From: Bacteroidales bacterium UBA1800
GTDB taxonomy: Bacteria > Bacteroidota > Bacteroidia > Bacteroidales > VadinHA17
NCBI GenBank assembly: GCA_002319915.1
Contig: DCFQ01000108.1
Coordinates: 22,878-45,663 of the forward strand
Direction: 5' to 3'
Length of the DNA stretch: 22,786 bases
Below the pieces are notes generated by a model that saw nothing but the letters and a program-made list of their open reading frames with translations, was not told where the DNA came from and did not search any database. The stretch's first letter is position 1; every line of letters begins with the position of its first letter. Both the position numbers and the translations under genes were made by a program. Positions 14,353 through 21,377 of this stretch are shown here, in pieces.

Positions 14353-15483
14353 ATGCCGGAACGAAGCTTGTTGACCCATTCAGATCTGGATGTAAGAGTA
14401 TCTGACATCGCAAATGATGGTATACTTGAAATACTTAACCATGCTGTCCAGGGCTCTGAAGGGGGCTTAAGGTTCCGGTTGAGGAATATTAAGACGAAGA
14501 TCCTGGCCTATAAGGACCAGATCAGATTTATCTCCCTGTATAAAAAGAACCAGATCACCGGAACCGTCGGTGCCTGTTACCGTGTTACCGGCCAGGGGAA
14601 TCTGAGGTATCCCTCATCGTATATCAGGTATCTTGCTTTCCAGAGTACATACCAGACAAGCTCTTCACGGAGATTAAAAGAGAAAGCCGTTATCAAATCC
14701 GACAAGGATGAGACTTTCAAGAGAAAGACACTGGATATATTCAGCAAGCCTCAATTGCTTGGCTATAAGGGAATAAGCGAGAACGACAAGCACGTCATGT
14801 ATGCGCTTATCGAAAGCATGAACGAAAGGTCAAAAAACCTGGTCCATCAGGCAGGTTATGAATATATACGTTCCTTCCTGACAGTTGCATTCAGCAGGTT
14901 TTCTCCCATGACAGATGAGAGGGTAACCCTGGTCAGTACTGCTGAGGAGAAGGAGAAGGTAAAATCCCTGTTGCTTGATTATTACCGGGATTACTCATTT
15001 TTCAGCCTCGATTATGCATTTTACGGCGACAAGTATTATGTCCTTAAGGAAAACGGGGAGATAATTGCTGGTGTGAGCGCAATTCCGGGTTCATATACTA
15101 TTTACGATATGCCGGGCATCTGGGGATGGGTGATAATGAAGGTCCTGCCTAAAGCTCCGTATTTCAAGAGGTTATTTCATCCCGAGGAATTCAGGTATTT
15201 AGTATTTGATGCCATCTACTGCAGGAAAGGCCGGGAAAAAGCCCTTGCCGGTCTTTTTGAATCTGTCTGTGCTTCTGAAGGCTACAATACAGGCCTGACC
15301 TGGATGGATGACAGGAGCGATCTTTTTGAAAAGATCCGTGGCGGTGTGAAGATGGGCGCCTTGAACAGGATGCTGAATGCAAAGCCGGGACTTGTTTATG
15401 CGAGGTTCATAAACATGACGGAGTCAGAGAAGGATTACTTCTATGACGCACCTGCATATATCTCAGGGTTTGATTTTACCTGA
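14353..15483 (+). CDS. Uncharacterised protein with GNAT-like features
   Basis: The protein has 376 residues from ATG 14353. An in-frame TTG at 14317 lies inside the end of the DUF4197 gene and is a less likely start. I do not recognise the family with certainty. Two regions look like acetyltransferase (GNAT) cores: an N-terminal one with IRFISLYKKNQITGTVGACY (near 58-77), and a C-terminal one with YYVLKENGEIIAGVSAIPG (near 228-246) followed by a helix in GREKALAGLFESVCASEGYN. No signal peptide or membrane segment is obvious, apart from one hydrophobic patch, MPGIWGWVIMKVLP. It lies 16 bases after the DUF4197 gene and converges with the AIM24-family gene (17-base gap). Acetyltransferase activity is a guess from pattern only. 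Confidence 0.6.
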   Translation: MPERSLLTHSDLDVRVSDIANDGILEILNHAVQGSEGGLRFRLRNIKTKILAYKDQIRFISLYKKNQITGTVGACYRVTGQGNLRYPSSYIRYLAFQSTYQTSSSRRLKEKAVIKSDKDETFKRKTLDIFSKPQLLGYKGISENDKHVMYALIESMNERSKNLVHQAGYEYIRSFLTVAFSRFSPMTDERVTLVSTAEEKEKVKSLLLDYYRDYSFFSLDYAFYGDKYYVLKENGEIIAGVSAIPGSYTIYDMPGIWGWVIMKVLPKAPYFKRLFHPEEFRYLVFDAIYCRKGREKALAGLFESVCASEGYNTGLTWMDDRSDLFEKIRGGVKMGALNRMLNAKPGLVYARFINMTESEKDYFYDAPAYISGFDFT

Positions 15484-15500
15484 TCAGGAGGGATCACGTC

Positions 15501-16268
15501 TCAGCCCTCGAAAAGGCTTCCCAGGATTGATCCTGACTCTTTTGCCCTGTTCTTTCCGTATGGTGCAAGGGCGCGGATAAGCTTCCTGATGGGCATCGAC
15601 TGGAGCCAGACATGGCCGGTCCCCCTCATGGTTGCAAGGAAGAGTCCTTCACCGCCAAAGACCATCGATTTAAGATTGCCTGCAGCCTCGATATCAAAAT
15701 CCAGTGTGGGTTCAAATGCGACCACGCACCCGGTATCGATCCTGAGCGTTTCGTTGTTCAGCTGCCTTTCAATGACCGTTCCGCCGGCATGGATAAATGC
15801 TTTCCCGTCACCTTCAAGCTTTTGCAGAATGAACCCTTCTCCACCTACAAGCCCGGAGCCAAGCTTCCTGTTAAGGAATACCGACAGGTTTGTTCCGAGT
15901 GCTGCGCAGAGGAATCCGTCTTTCTGTACCACAAGCCTGTTCTTTACATTGTTGAGGTCCACCGCCACTACGGTTCCCGGGTAGGGAGCCGCGAATGCGA
16001 CATGGCTTTTCCCTGATCCCTTGTTTGTAAAGTGGGTCAGGAAGAGCGATTCCCCGGTGATAAGACGCGACCCGGCAGAGAGAAGCTGGTCCATTAATCC
16101 CTGGTTCGGCCTCGATCCGTCACCCATTTTCACATCAAAGGTGATGCCGTCTTCCATATAGACCATTGCCCCGGCCTCAGCTACAACGGTTTCTCCGGGA
16201 TCGAGTTCAATCTCAACAAATTGGATATCGTCTCCAAAGATCTTATAATCAATTTCATGTGATACCAT
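15501..16268 (-). CDS. AIM24/TIGR00266 family protein
   Basis: This 255-residue protein belongs to the AIM24 family (TIGR00266), predicted to fold as a trimer-forming beta-solenoid-like barrel; its biochemical role in bacteria is unclear. Recognisable segments are LDPGETVVAEAGAMVYMEDG (22-41), LLSAGSRLITGESLFLTHF (62-80), VGGEGFILQKLEGDGKAFIH (141-160), and the C-terminal LKSMVFGGEGLFLATMRGTG and WLQSMP. No signal peptide or membrane span is visible. The first ATG at 16268 fits the usual start. It converges on the GNAT-like gene, and the tRNA-Val gene lies about 106 bases upstream on the other strand. No clear promoter box was found in that gap for the minus strand. Confidence 0.9.
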   Translation of the reverse strand: MVSHEIDYKIFGDDIQFVEIELDPGETVVAEAGAMVYMEDGITFDVKMGDGSRPNQGLMDQLLSAGSRLITGESLFLTHFTNKGSGKSHVAFAAPYPGTVVAVDLNNVKNRLVVQKDGFLCAALGTNLSVFLNRKLGSGLVGGEGFILQKLEGDGKAFIHAGGTVIERQLNNETLRIDTGCVVAFEPTLDFDIEAAGNLKSMVFGGEGLFLATMRGTGHVWLQSMPIRKLIRALAPYGKNRAKESGSILGSLFEG

Positions 16269-16357
16269 GGCAAATTATTTAGTTAACACTCTGATTCAAT
16301 TCAAATGGATATCGAATATAAGAATACAGGGAAACATTGCAATAACAAATAAAGTAT

Positions 16358-16365
16358 TATTTTTG
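16358..16365 (+). promoter_or_regulatory. -7 box of the tRNA-Val promoter
   Basis: TATTTTTG fits TAnnTTTG and ends nine bases before the first base of the tRNA, placing the transcription start almost at the mature 5' end. A TTG at 16337-16339 lies at about the -33 distance. Confidence 0.55.
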
Positions 16366-16374
16366 CGGCACCAT

Positions 16375-16449
16375 GGGACGTTAGCTCAGTTGGTTCAGAG
16401 CGCTTGCTTGACAGGCAAGAGGTCGCTGGTTCGATTCCAGCACGCCCCA
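16375..16449 (+). tRNA. tRNA-Val, anticodon GAC
   Basis: A clear 75-base cloverleaf is visible. The D stem is GCTC/GAGC, with a ten-base loop carrying GG. The anticodon arm CTTGC/GCAAG has loop TTGACAG, anticodon GAC. The variable loop is AGGTC, and the T arm GCTGG/CCAGC has loop TTCGATT. The acceptor stem GGGACGT with ACGCCCC pairs at six of seven positions, with an A-C mismatch at 4-69. The discriminator is A, followed by CCCA, so a regular CCA end is not encoded at the exact position. It is a single gene with its own promoter-like box. Confidence 0.92.
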
Positions 16450-16495
16450 CCCATTTAGTTTCGCTGTCCGGGAAAACCTTAAGTATTTAAGAACT

Positions 16496-16581
16496 GACAC
16501 AGAGTAACACGGAGAATTCACAGAGTTCCACGGAGTTGCTATCAGTGTTCTCCGTGTCTCCTCAGTGATCTCTGTGAAACC
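16496..16581. repeat. Inverted repeat of the CACAGAG/CACGGAG family
   Basis: The left half carries alternating CACAGAG and CACGGAG motifs (GACACAGAGTAACACGGAG, then TTCACAGAGTTCCACGGAG). The right half is their complement (CTCCGTGTCTCCTCAG, then TGATCTCTGTGAAACC). Together they would fold as a long imperfect hairpin. A related single arm lies at 162-190. It sits between tRNA-Val and the small exported protein gene. Confidence 0.65.
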
Positions 16582-16600
16582 AAAATCTTGCTTTTGCCTG

Positions 16601-16909
16601 CTAAGCCGGGAAGCAATACCTTTTATTCCTGGTATTGTTACCATGCATTTTCTTCATCACCGGATTCTTTTTCTTGGTGATAATTACCGGATAGGTCCTT
16701 GTGATTACTTTATGATGGCAGCTTGACTTCCTTCCTTTGTCAGCCCGTGGTGCTGCGTTTACCGGAGCTGCGATCCCGATGAGGAATATCGCCAGAAGAG
16801 CCATGACCAGATGCCTTAACACCCAGGAACGCAGTCCTTTTATTGATCTGCCGTGCTTTAGCAGCACTTTTGCTGTTTTCTCTGCCTTTTTGCCTGTAAA
16901 TGTTCTCAT
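16601..16909 (-). CDS. Small basic exported or membrane-anchored protein, unknown function
   Basis: This 102-residue frame starts at ATG 16909, preceded by an AAAGGGG stretch and, further up, a TAnnTTTG box. Residues 1-33 are strongly basic. Residues 34-49 are hydrophobic (VMALLAIFLIGIAAPV), followed by NAAPRA, which resembles a signal peptidase site or a single membrane anchor. The remainder is rich in Lys, Arg and His (SCHHKVITRTYP, ITKKKNPVMKKMHG) with two cysteines. I do not recognise a family. The promoter match, export signal and absence of a better frame on either strand support it, but the codons of a small gene give little evidence. Confidence 0.5.
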   Translation of the reverse strand: MRTFTGKKAEKTAKVLLKHGRSIKGLRSWVLRHLVMALLAIFLIGIAAPVNAAPRADKGRKSSCHHKVITRTYPVIITKKKNPVMKKMHGNNTRNKRYCFPA

Positions 16910-17206
16910 GACTGTTTCCCCTTTTGGTTGATTGACTCCTGACCCGAACCGGTATTCTATTCAAATCTACTTCTTATACGGACTTGAGGAAGAAATTCCC
17001 CGGTCAGATTGACGAGGGAAACACCAATTCCAATGAGTTTTTTATGCGGGTAATGAATTGATTATTTGAGAGGTATCAACGCTGAGCCGGAATAAAACCC
17101 TGTATATCCGGTTTTGACAAACAGCCTGAAATCGTAGATAAAGGTTGCGCAAATAAATATGCCCCCGGGTGCTGGCTGAACTACATAAGGATTATGAAGG
17201 GGAAGT
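16910..17206. other. Intergenic stretch between two minus-strand genes
   Basis: These 297 bases hold the promoter box of the small exported protein (16962-16969) and otherwise no feature I can support. An inverted repeat, CTACATA (17180-17186) with TATGTAG (17216-17222), spans the stop codon of the large downstream-facing gene with a loop of about 29 bases; it is too weak to call a terminator. Confidence 0.5.
16962..16969 (-). promoter_or_regulatory. Candidate -7 box of the small exported protein gene
   Basis: The minus strand reads TAGATTTG, matching TAnnTTTG, about 52 bases upstream of the ATG at 16909. A GAAA on the plus strand about 20 bases further out is a partial -33 match. Confidence 0.45.
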
Positions 17207-20200
17207 TCATTTTACTATGTAGCTTCCGGTCCCCGATCCTGTTAAGTTATCAACGGTGGCCCCGTTGATCCGTATCAGATATGTGCCCCGGCGCTTAGGA
17301 TTGAAAAAGCTCAATTTAACCGGACCTTTTCCTTCAGACGTAATTTCCGGGGCCCAGTATACGGTCGGATTATACGATATCGACGGGTTATTTTCAACGT
17401 TGAACCTGGTGGGAATGTAAAACTCCTTTTCGGGCCTGTAAAGGTATATCGGCATAAGTATTTTATTGTTATCGTGCTGCGTCCTCCATTCGGTTTTCTC
17501 CTTGTAAAAATCAGGATCAGAACTTCTTGTGTTAACAAAAATAATTCCTCCCTGTGCTGCTTCACCGTAACGGGTATAACCACGGCTGTCCCTGACTACC
17601 GTGAACGAAGTGATTTCAGAGGGATTGATGCCCTGGACCATTTCCCAACCACTGCCGTACAAAGGCATACCGTCAAGAACTACCAGGGCCGGTACGGCTC
17701 CCTTTAATATTGAGCGCGGTGGTCTCAGAAATACATATTTCTCAGTTATGAAGAATGGGGATAAAAGTCTGTAAAGTGCATCTTTGACTGTGAAAGATGT
17801 CCAGAGTAGGTTATAATCAAGACTGATGACATCCGCATACTGATACTCCTCTTCATACTTGTCGTGGTAGATTCTTTTGTTTTCCGATTTAGCCCTGATA
17901 ATTACTTCAGGGATCTCTATGGTCCTCCCTTCAAAAATGGCAAGGCTATTTGTTTCAGTCAATAGTGACAAGGGATATGATAATGTCAGATCCTTCGTTG
18001 CCACGAGATATTTGTCGCTTTTAAAGTATTGCTCATTATAAGGGATCCCCAGCACCGAACCCCTGATCCTCTTGATTTTTGACCCGGGTATCATGGTAAC
18101 TGACCTGGTCAGTTCCGGAAGAGAGTCGAGGGGAAGCGTGATCTCACCCCTTTTGTTGGTTACCAGGTGCCGCACAGATGGTCCCTCGAGCGAGACCAGG
18201 TCCAGGTCTCTTCCCGAAAGCCTCCTCCCTGATGAATATAATATTTTCATTTTCAGCAGGTCATAATTGACAAAACTGCCGGGAGTTCTTTTACTCTCAT
18301 TGAATTTCCAGTCGTACCTGGTCCAGCCATATACCAGCAGCAGCAGATCGAGGTCCTCGTTAGTGAGATTCTCAAATCCGTCAATAAGTACCCTTGCCGG
18401 CAGGTTTCCCGGGAAGTAAGGCTGAAAATTGAGGGAATAACTGATGTCAGGCGACGGGATTTCAGGCTTGTACCCTGAAAGTGAATCAGCTACAGAAACC
18501 GAAAAGACCCCTTTGACCGGATTTCCCTGGTCATCAGTCATATTAAGAAGAAGCTCAACTTCCTGACCAGGCTCGTAGATCTTTTTATCGGGGAGTATGC
18601 TAAACCTGATGTGTTTGTCTGCATTTACGAAGATATGCCTTTCGGTGATTTGCTTCATGTCACTGTCGAAGAGGGTGACGGTTGCTACCCCGGGAAGGAG
18701 ATCGTCAGTGTGAATGACCAGGCTGTTTACTTTGTGCAATGAAAAAGTCCGGGAGAACACTGAGGTCATATTCATCGTGACTGATAACGTAACATTCCCG
18801 ATAGTATCGGTATTGGATTCGGCTTTGATGGCAAATGATCTTTGATTGAGCGGATTTACAGCCAGGCTTATCCCTTTATCGACAGGGTCGGGCAGCGGCC
18901 ATTTCTTCCTGTGGATGTTGTTTGCGATAAGCTCGACATACAATCCTTTTTCGCTTTTGCACATGAACGATCCTGGCCCGTATTTCTGAGATACGATGGT
19001 ATCCAGGATGTCACCCTCGCTGTTTTTAAGAATCCCCTTGATCATGACGGGCTCCCCGTTGAAATCTGTCGCATTGAATCCGATTCTCTGGGAAAGCCCG
19101 CTTATCATTGATCCCCCTTCGGGGAGAAAACGCAGGTCAAAGTAAGGATCGATGAAAGGGACAGGTATCTCTTTTGATATCGTTGTTCCCGTATTGTCTT
19201 TAGATGTTGAAAAATGAATTTTGAGATCGTGTACCAGGGTGTCCGGGATTACAAACCTGGCCATTGAGTCTCCGAATCTGCCCGTATTCAGATCCAGGGT
19301 GCTTATCTTCCTGTCGTCATCAGAGAGGCTGATCCGGTAGTTAAGCTTTGAAACAGGGACATCATTCTTGTCACTTATTTTTATGGTTACTTCAAGGGTG
19401 TCGCCGGGGTAATAGATATTCCTGTCAAAAACAATATCAAATTTCATGGCTTTATTGCTCTTTGCATTGACAAACAGATCAGACTGGAAGGCCTGTACCG
19501 GATCATAATTCTGCATGAGCCCCGTAAACGCAACCAGCCTGTATTTACCGCTTTCTGACACCGGGGGGATATTCAGCCATCCGGATGCGGTGGATCCGGT
19601 TATCCTGAACCTCGAGCTGTCGGCCAAAGTATGCTTTTCGTTGAATAGGAGCACATATAGTGAACGGCTCCGGGATTCAAATTCATTGGTAAACCTGTTC
19701 CTGATATATGCCTGGAACCAGATTGTGTCACCTGGAACGTACATATTCCTGTCGGTGTGAACAAAGACCTGCTCAGTGGAGAACTTCTCTCTCAGGGAAC
19801 TCAGGTAACTACTGATTTTTCCAGGCGTTAAGGCTGAGTCGGCTTCAGCCTGATCCTTTTCACTTAACATGAAATCGTAAGGAAGGAGATCAGCGACCCT
19901 TTCGACTGCCATATCTCCCCCCCAGGTCACCGCATATGGATTATCATAAAAACCGTTCCTGTAGATATTAATAAAGTCCTTAAATATCATGGAGCTCATT
20001 CGCCGTCGTGGTGTAAAGCCGGTCAGTCCTGTTTCAAGCTCCGGATGATTGTCGGCATAAGTGACTAATACGGGCTTTGAATGGAACAATGAAAGATACT
20101 GGCTGCTTTTTGAGATTTCCAGATCTGCCGCCGTCAGAGGTTTTACGACATTAATGCTGCCCGAAGCCGAATCAAGGTCGGCTTCATTAAGGACATAGTT

Positions 20201-20980
20201 TCCAGAGGATAGCGAATCAGAGAAAACAGACCTCAGAAAATGCATCCGCGATCCGTAATAAGCCGACAACCTGTTGAGGTTCCATTTTTTAAGAGCTTTT
20301 GAATTCCCGTCCATGGGTTGGAAGTAATAGTTTCCCCTGAACCTCAGGAATCCGGTCTCGCGGTTGAAGGTAAAATCATCCAGTTCATATTTAATCAGGT
20401 AACCTAAGGATTTGTTCGAGATTCTCAGGGGGTTAACGGAAAAACAATTCAGTGTTTTCCTGTCGCTGCTCTGGCTGAAATGCAGCTCTCTGGGGTTCTC
20501 AATCCTGCACGACTGTGAATTAATGGTTTCCCCGATGAACAGCCTGACAAACTCCGTATAGTTTTTTAAGCGGTTCGTTTCCCTGGACCTGACAACCACC
20601 TCATTTAAAGGGATTGTGTTGACATGCAGCACGATATTTATTTTCTGATCAGTGCCTTCTGCTGCAATGAATCTTGATTCTGTCCTGTATCCGACAAACG
20701 AGGCAATCAATTCATAAATTCCTTCTTTCGGGATGACCAGTTGGAAACTGCCAGTGGCATCCGTCAATGTGCCGCAGGTGGTCTTTGAAAGGTATACCGA
20801 TGCGGATTTGACAGGATTGTTCAGGGTGTCAGTTACAGTGCCCGTTATCGTGGTCTGGGCGTCACCCGTATAAACTGAAAATGCTGACAAAACAATTGTC
20901 AGGATTGCTGACCTGATAATGAATAAGTGCAGTGCCCTGGCTTTCCGGATCGATACCCCACAATTATGAATGCATCTCAT
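17207..20980 (-). CDS. Exported carboxypeptidase-regulatory/MG2/TonB-plug fusion protein
   Basis: This 1257-residue protein is probably exported to the periplasm or outer membrane. A signal peptide lies at about 15-42, ending VYTGDAQ. Residues 43-120 form a carboxypeptidase regulatory-like domain (TGTVTDTLNNPVKSASVYL, GSFQL, SFVGYRT), followed by the NEVVV linker typical of SusC-type proteins. Macroglobulin-like MG2 domains start near 401 (FVHTDRNMYVPGDTIWFQAY) and near 510 (FDRNIYYPGDTLEVTIKI), with a related repeat later (PDKKIYEPGQEVELLLNM). Residues about 1065-1153 are a TonB-receptor plug domain (VPALVVLDGMPLY, INPSEITSFTVVRDSRG, YGEAAQGGIIFVNTR). No beta-barrel follows; the protein ends about 100 residues later. 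Such fusions are typical of Bacteroidota and their role is unknown. The gene stands alone. Confidence 0.85.
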   Translation of the reverse strand: MRCIHNCGVSIRKARALHLFIIRSAILTIVLSAFSVYTGDAQTTITGTVTDTLNNPVKSASVYLSKTTCGTLTDATGSFQLVIPKEGIYELIASFVGYRTESRFIAAEGTDQKINIVLHVNTIPLNEVVVRSRETNRLKNYTEFVRLFIGETINSQSCRIENPRELHFSQSSDRKTLNCFSVNPLRISNKSLGYLIKYELDDFTFNRETGFLRFRGNYYFQPMDGNSKALKKWNLNRLSAYYGSRMHFLRSVFSDSLSSGNYVLNEADLDSASGSINVVKPLTAADLEISKSSQYLSLFHSKPVLVTYADNHPELETGLTGFTPRRRMSSMIFKDFINIYRNGFYDNPYAVTWGGDMAVERVADLLPYDFMLSEKDQAEADSALTPGKISSYLSSLREKFSTEQVFVHTDRNMYVPGDTIWFQAYIRNRFTNEFESRSRSLYVLLFNEKHTLADSSRFRITGSTASGWLNIPPVSESGKYRLVAFTGLMQNYDPVQAFQSDLFVNAKSNKAMKFDIVFDRNIYYPGDTLEVTIKISDKNDVPVSKLNYRISLSDDDRKISTLDLNTGRFGDSMARFVIPDTLVHDLKIHFSTSKDNTGTTISKEIPVPFIDPYFDLRFLPEGGSMISGLSQRIGFNATDFNGEPVMIKGILKNSEGDILDTIVSQKYGPGSFMCKSEKGLYVELIANNIHRKKWPLPDPVDKGISLAVNPLNQRSFAIKAESNTDTIGNVTLSVTMNMTSVFSRTFSLHKVNSLVIHTDDLLPGVATVTLFDSDMKQITERHIFVNADKHIRFSILPDKKIYEPGQEVELLLNMTDDQGNPVKGVFSVSVADSLSGYKPEIPSPDISYSLNFQPYFPGNLPARVLIDGFENLTNEDLDLLLLVYGWTRYDWKFNESKRTPGSFVNYDLLKMKILYSSGRRLSGRDLDLVSLEGPSVRHLVTNKRGEITLPLDSLPELTRSVTMIPGSKIKRIRGSVLGIPYNEQYFKSDKYLVATKDLTLSYPLSLLTETNSLAIFEGRTIEIPEVIIRAKSENKRIYHDKYEEEYQYADVISLDYNLLWTSFTVKDALYRLLSPFFITEKYVFLRPPRSILKGAVPALVVLDGMPLYGSGWEMVQGINPSEITSFTVVRDSRGYTRYGEAAQGGIIFVNTRSSDPDFYKEKTEWRTQHDNNKILMPIYLYRPEKEFYIPTRFNVENNPSISYNPTVYWAPEITSEGKGPVKLSFFNPKRRGTYLIRINGATVDNLTGSGTGSYIVK

Positions 20981-21377
20981 CTTTCTTGCTATTCGTTCTT
21001 AAAAAGAAGATTTGAGTACACATCCTCTTCATTATTTCAGGTATTATGAGGAAGATGGTATGCTCTATAAATTTACGTGAAAAACTATGGAAGGAGCGAA
21101 AAACCCGGTGAAATAATTCGACAAGTTCTTTTGTACATCCTTCGGAAGAGATGCCTGAACATAAGACCTTCCCCTGTATGATTATATAACATATACCGGG
21201 GATTTCGTTTAAAATAATTTTTGATCAGGCCGGTGTAATCACCAGATGAAGGGATGATCCTGTCGTTTAACCATTGCACTGCCGGTGCGGCAGGCTAATT
21301 TGTTGCGGCCAGGGAGGGAATCCATATTAATATGTCTAATTTTGCATTCGAACCAGGTACATTTTAATTGGTGATCA
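20981..21377. other. Intergenic region between the divergent MG2 fusion gene and ispG
   Basis: The 397 bases are AT-rich and without a convincing gene. A small hairpin, CTGCC (21279-21283) with GGCAG (21289-21293), and the ispG -7 box (21337-21344) are present. I could not find a clear promoter for the minus-strand gene. Confidence 0.5.
21337..21344 (+). promoter_or_regulatory. Candidate -7 box of the ispG promoter
   Basis: TAATTTTG followed by C matches the TAnnTTTG(C) core and ends 33 bases before the ispG ATG. No good -33 TTTG is seen at 19-20 bases spacing. Confidence 0.5.

Noticed and set aside
16267..16458. 63-codon frame crossing the tRNA-Val gene
   Set aside because: Its C-terminal half is the tRNA itself read as codons.
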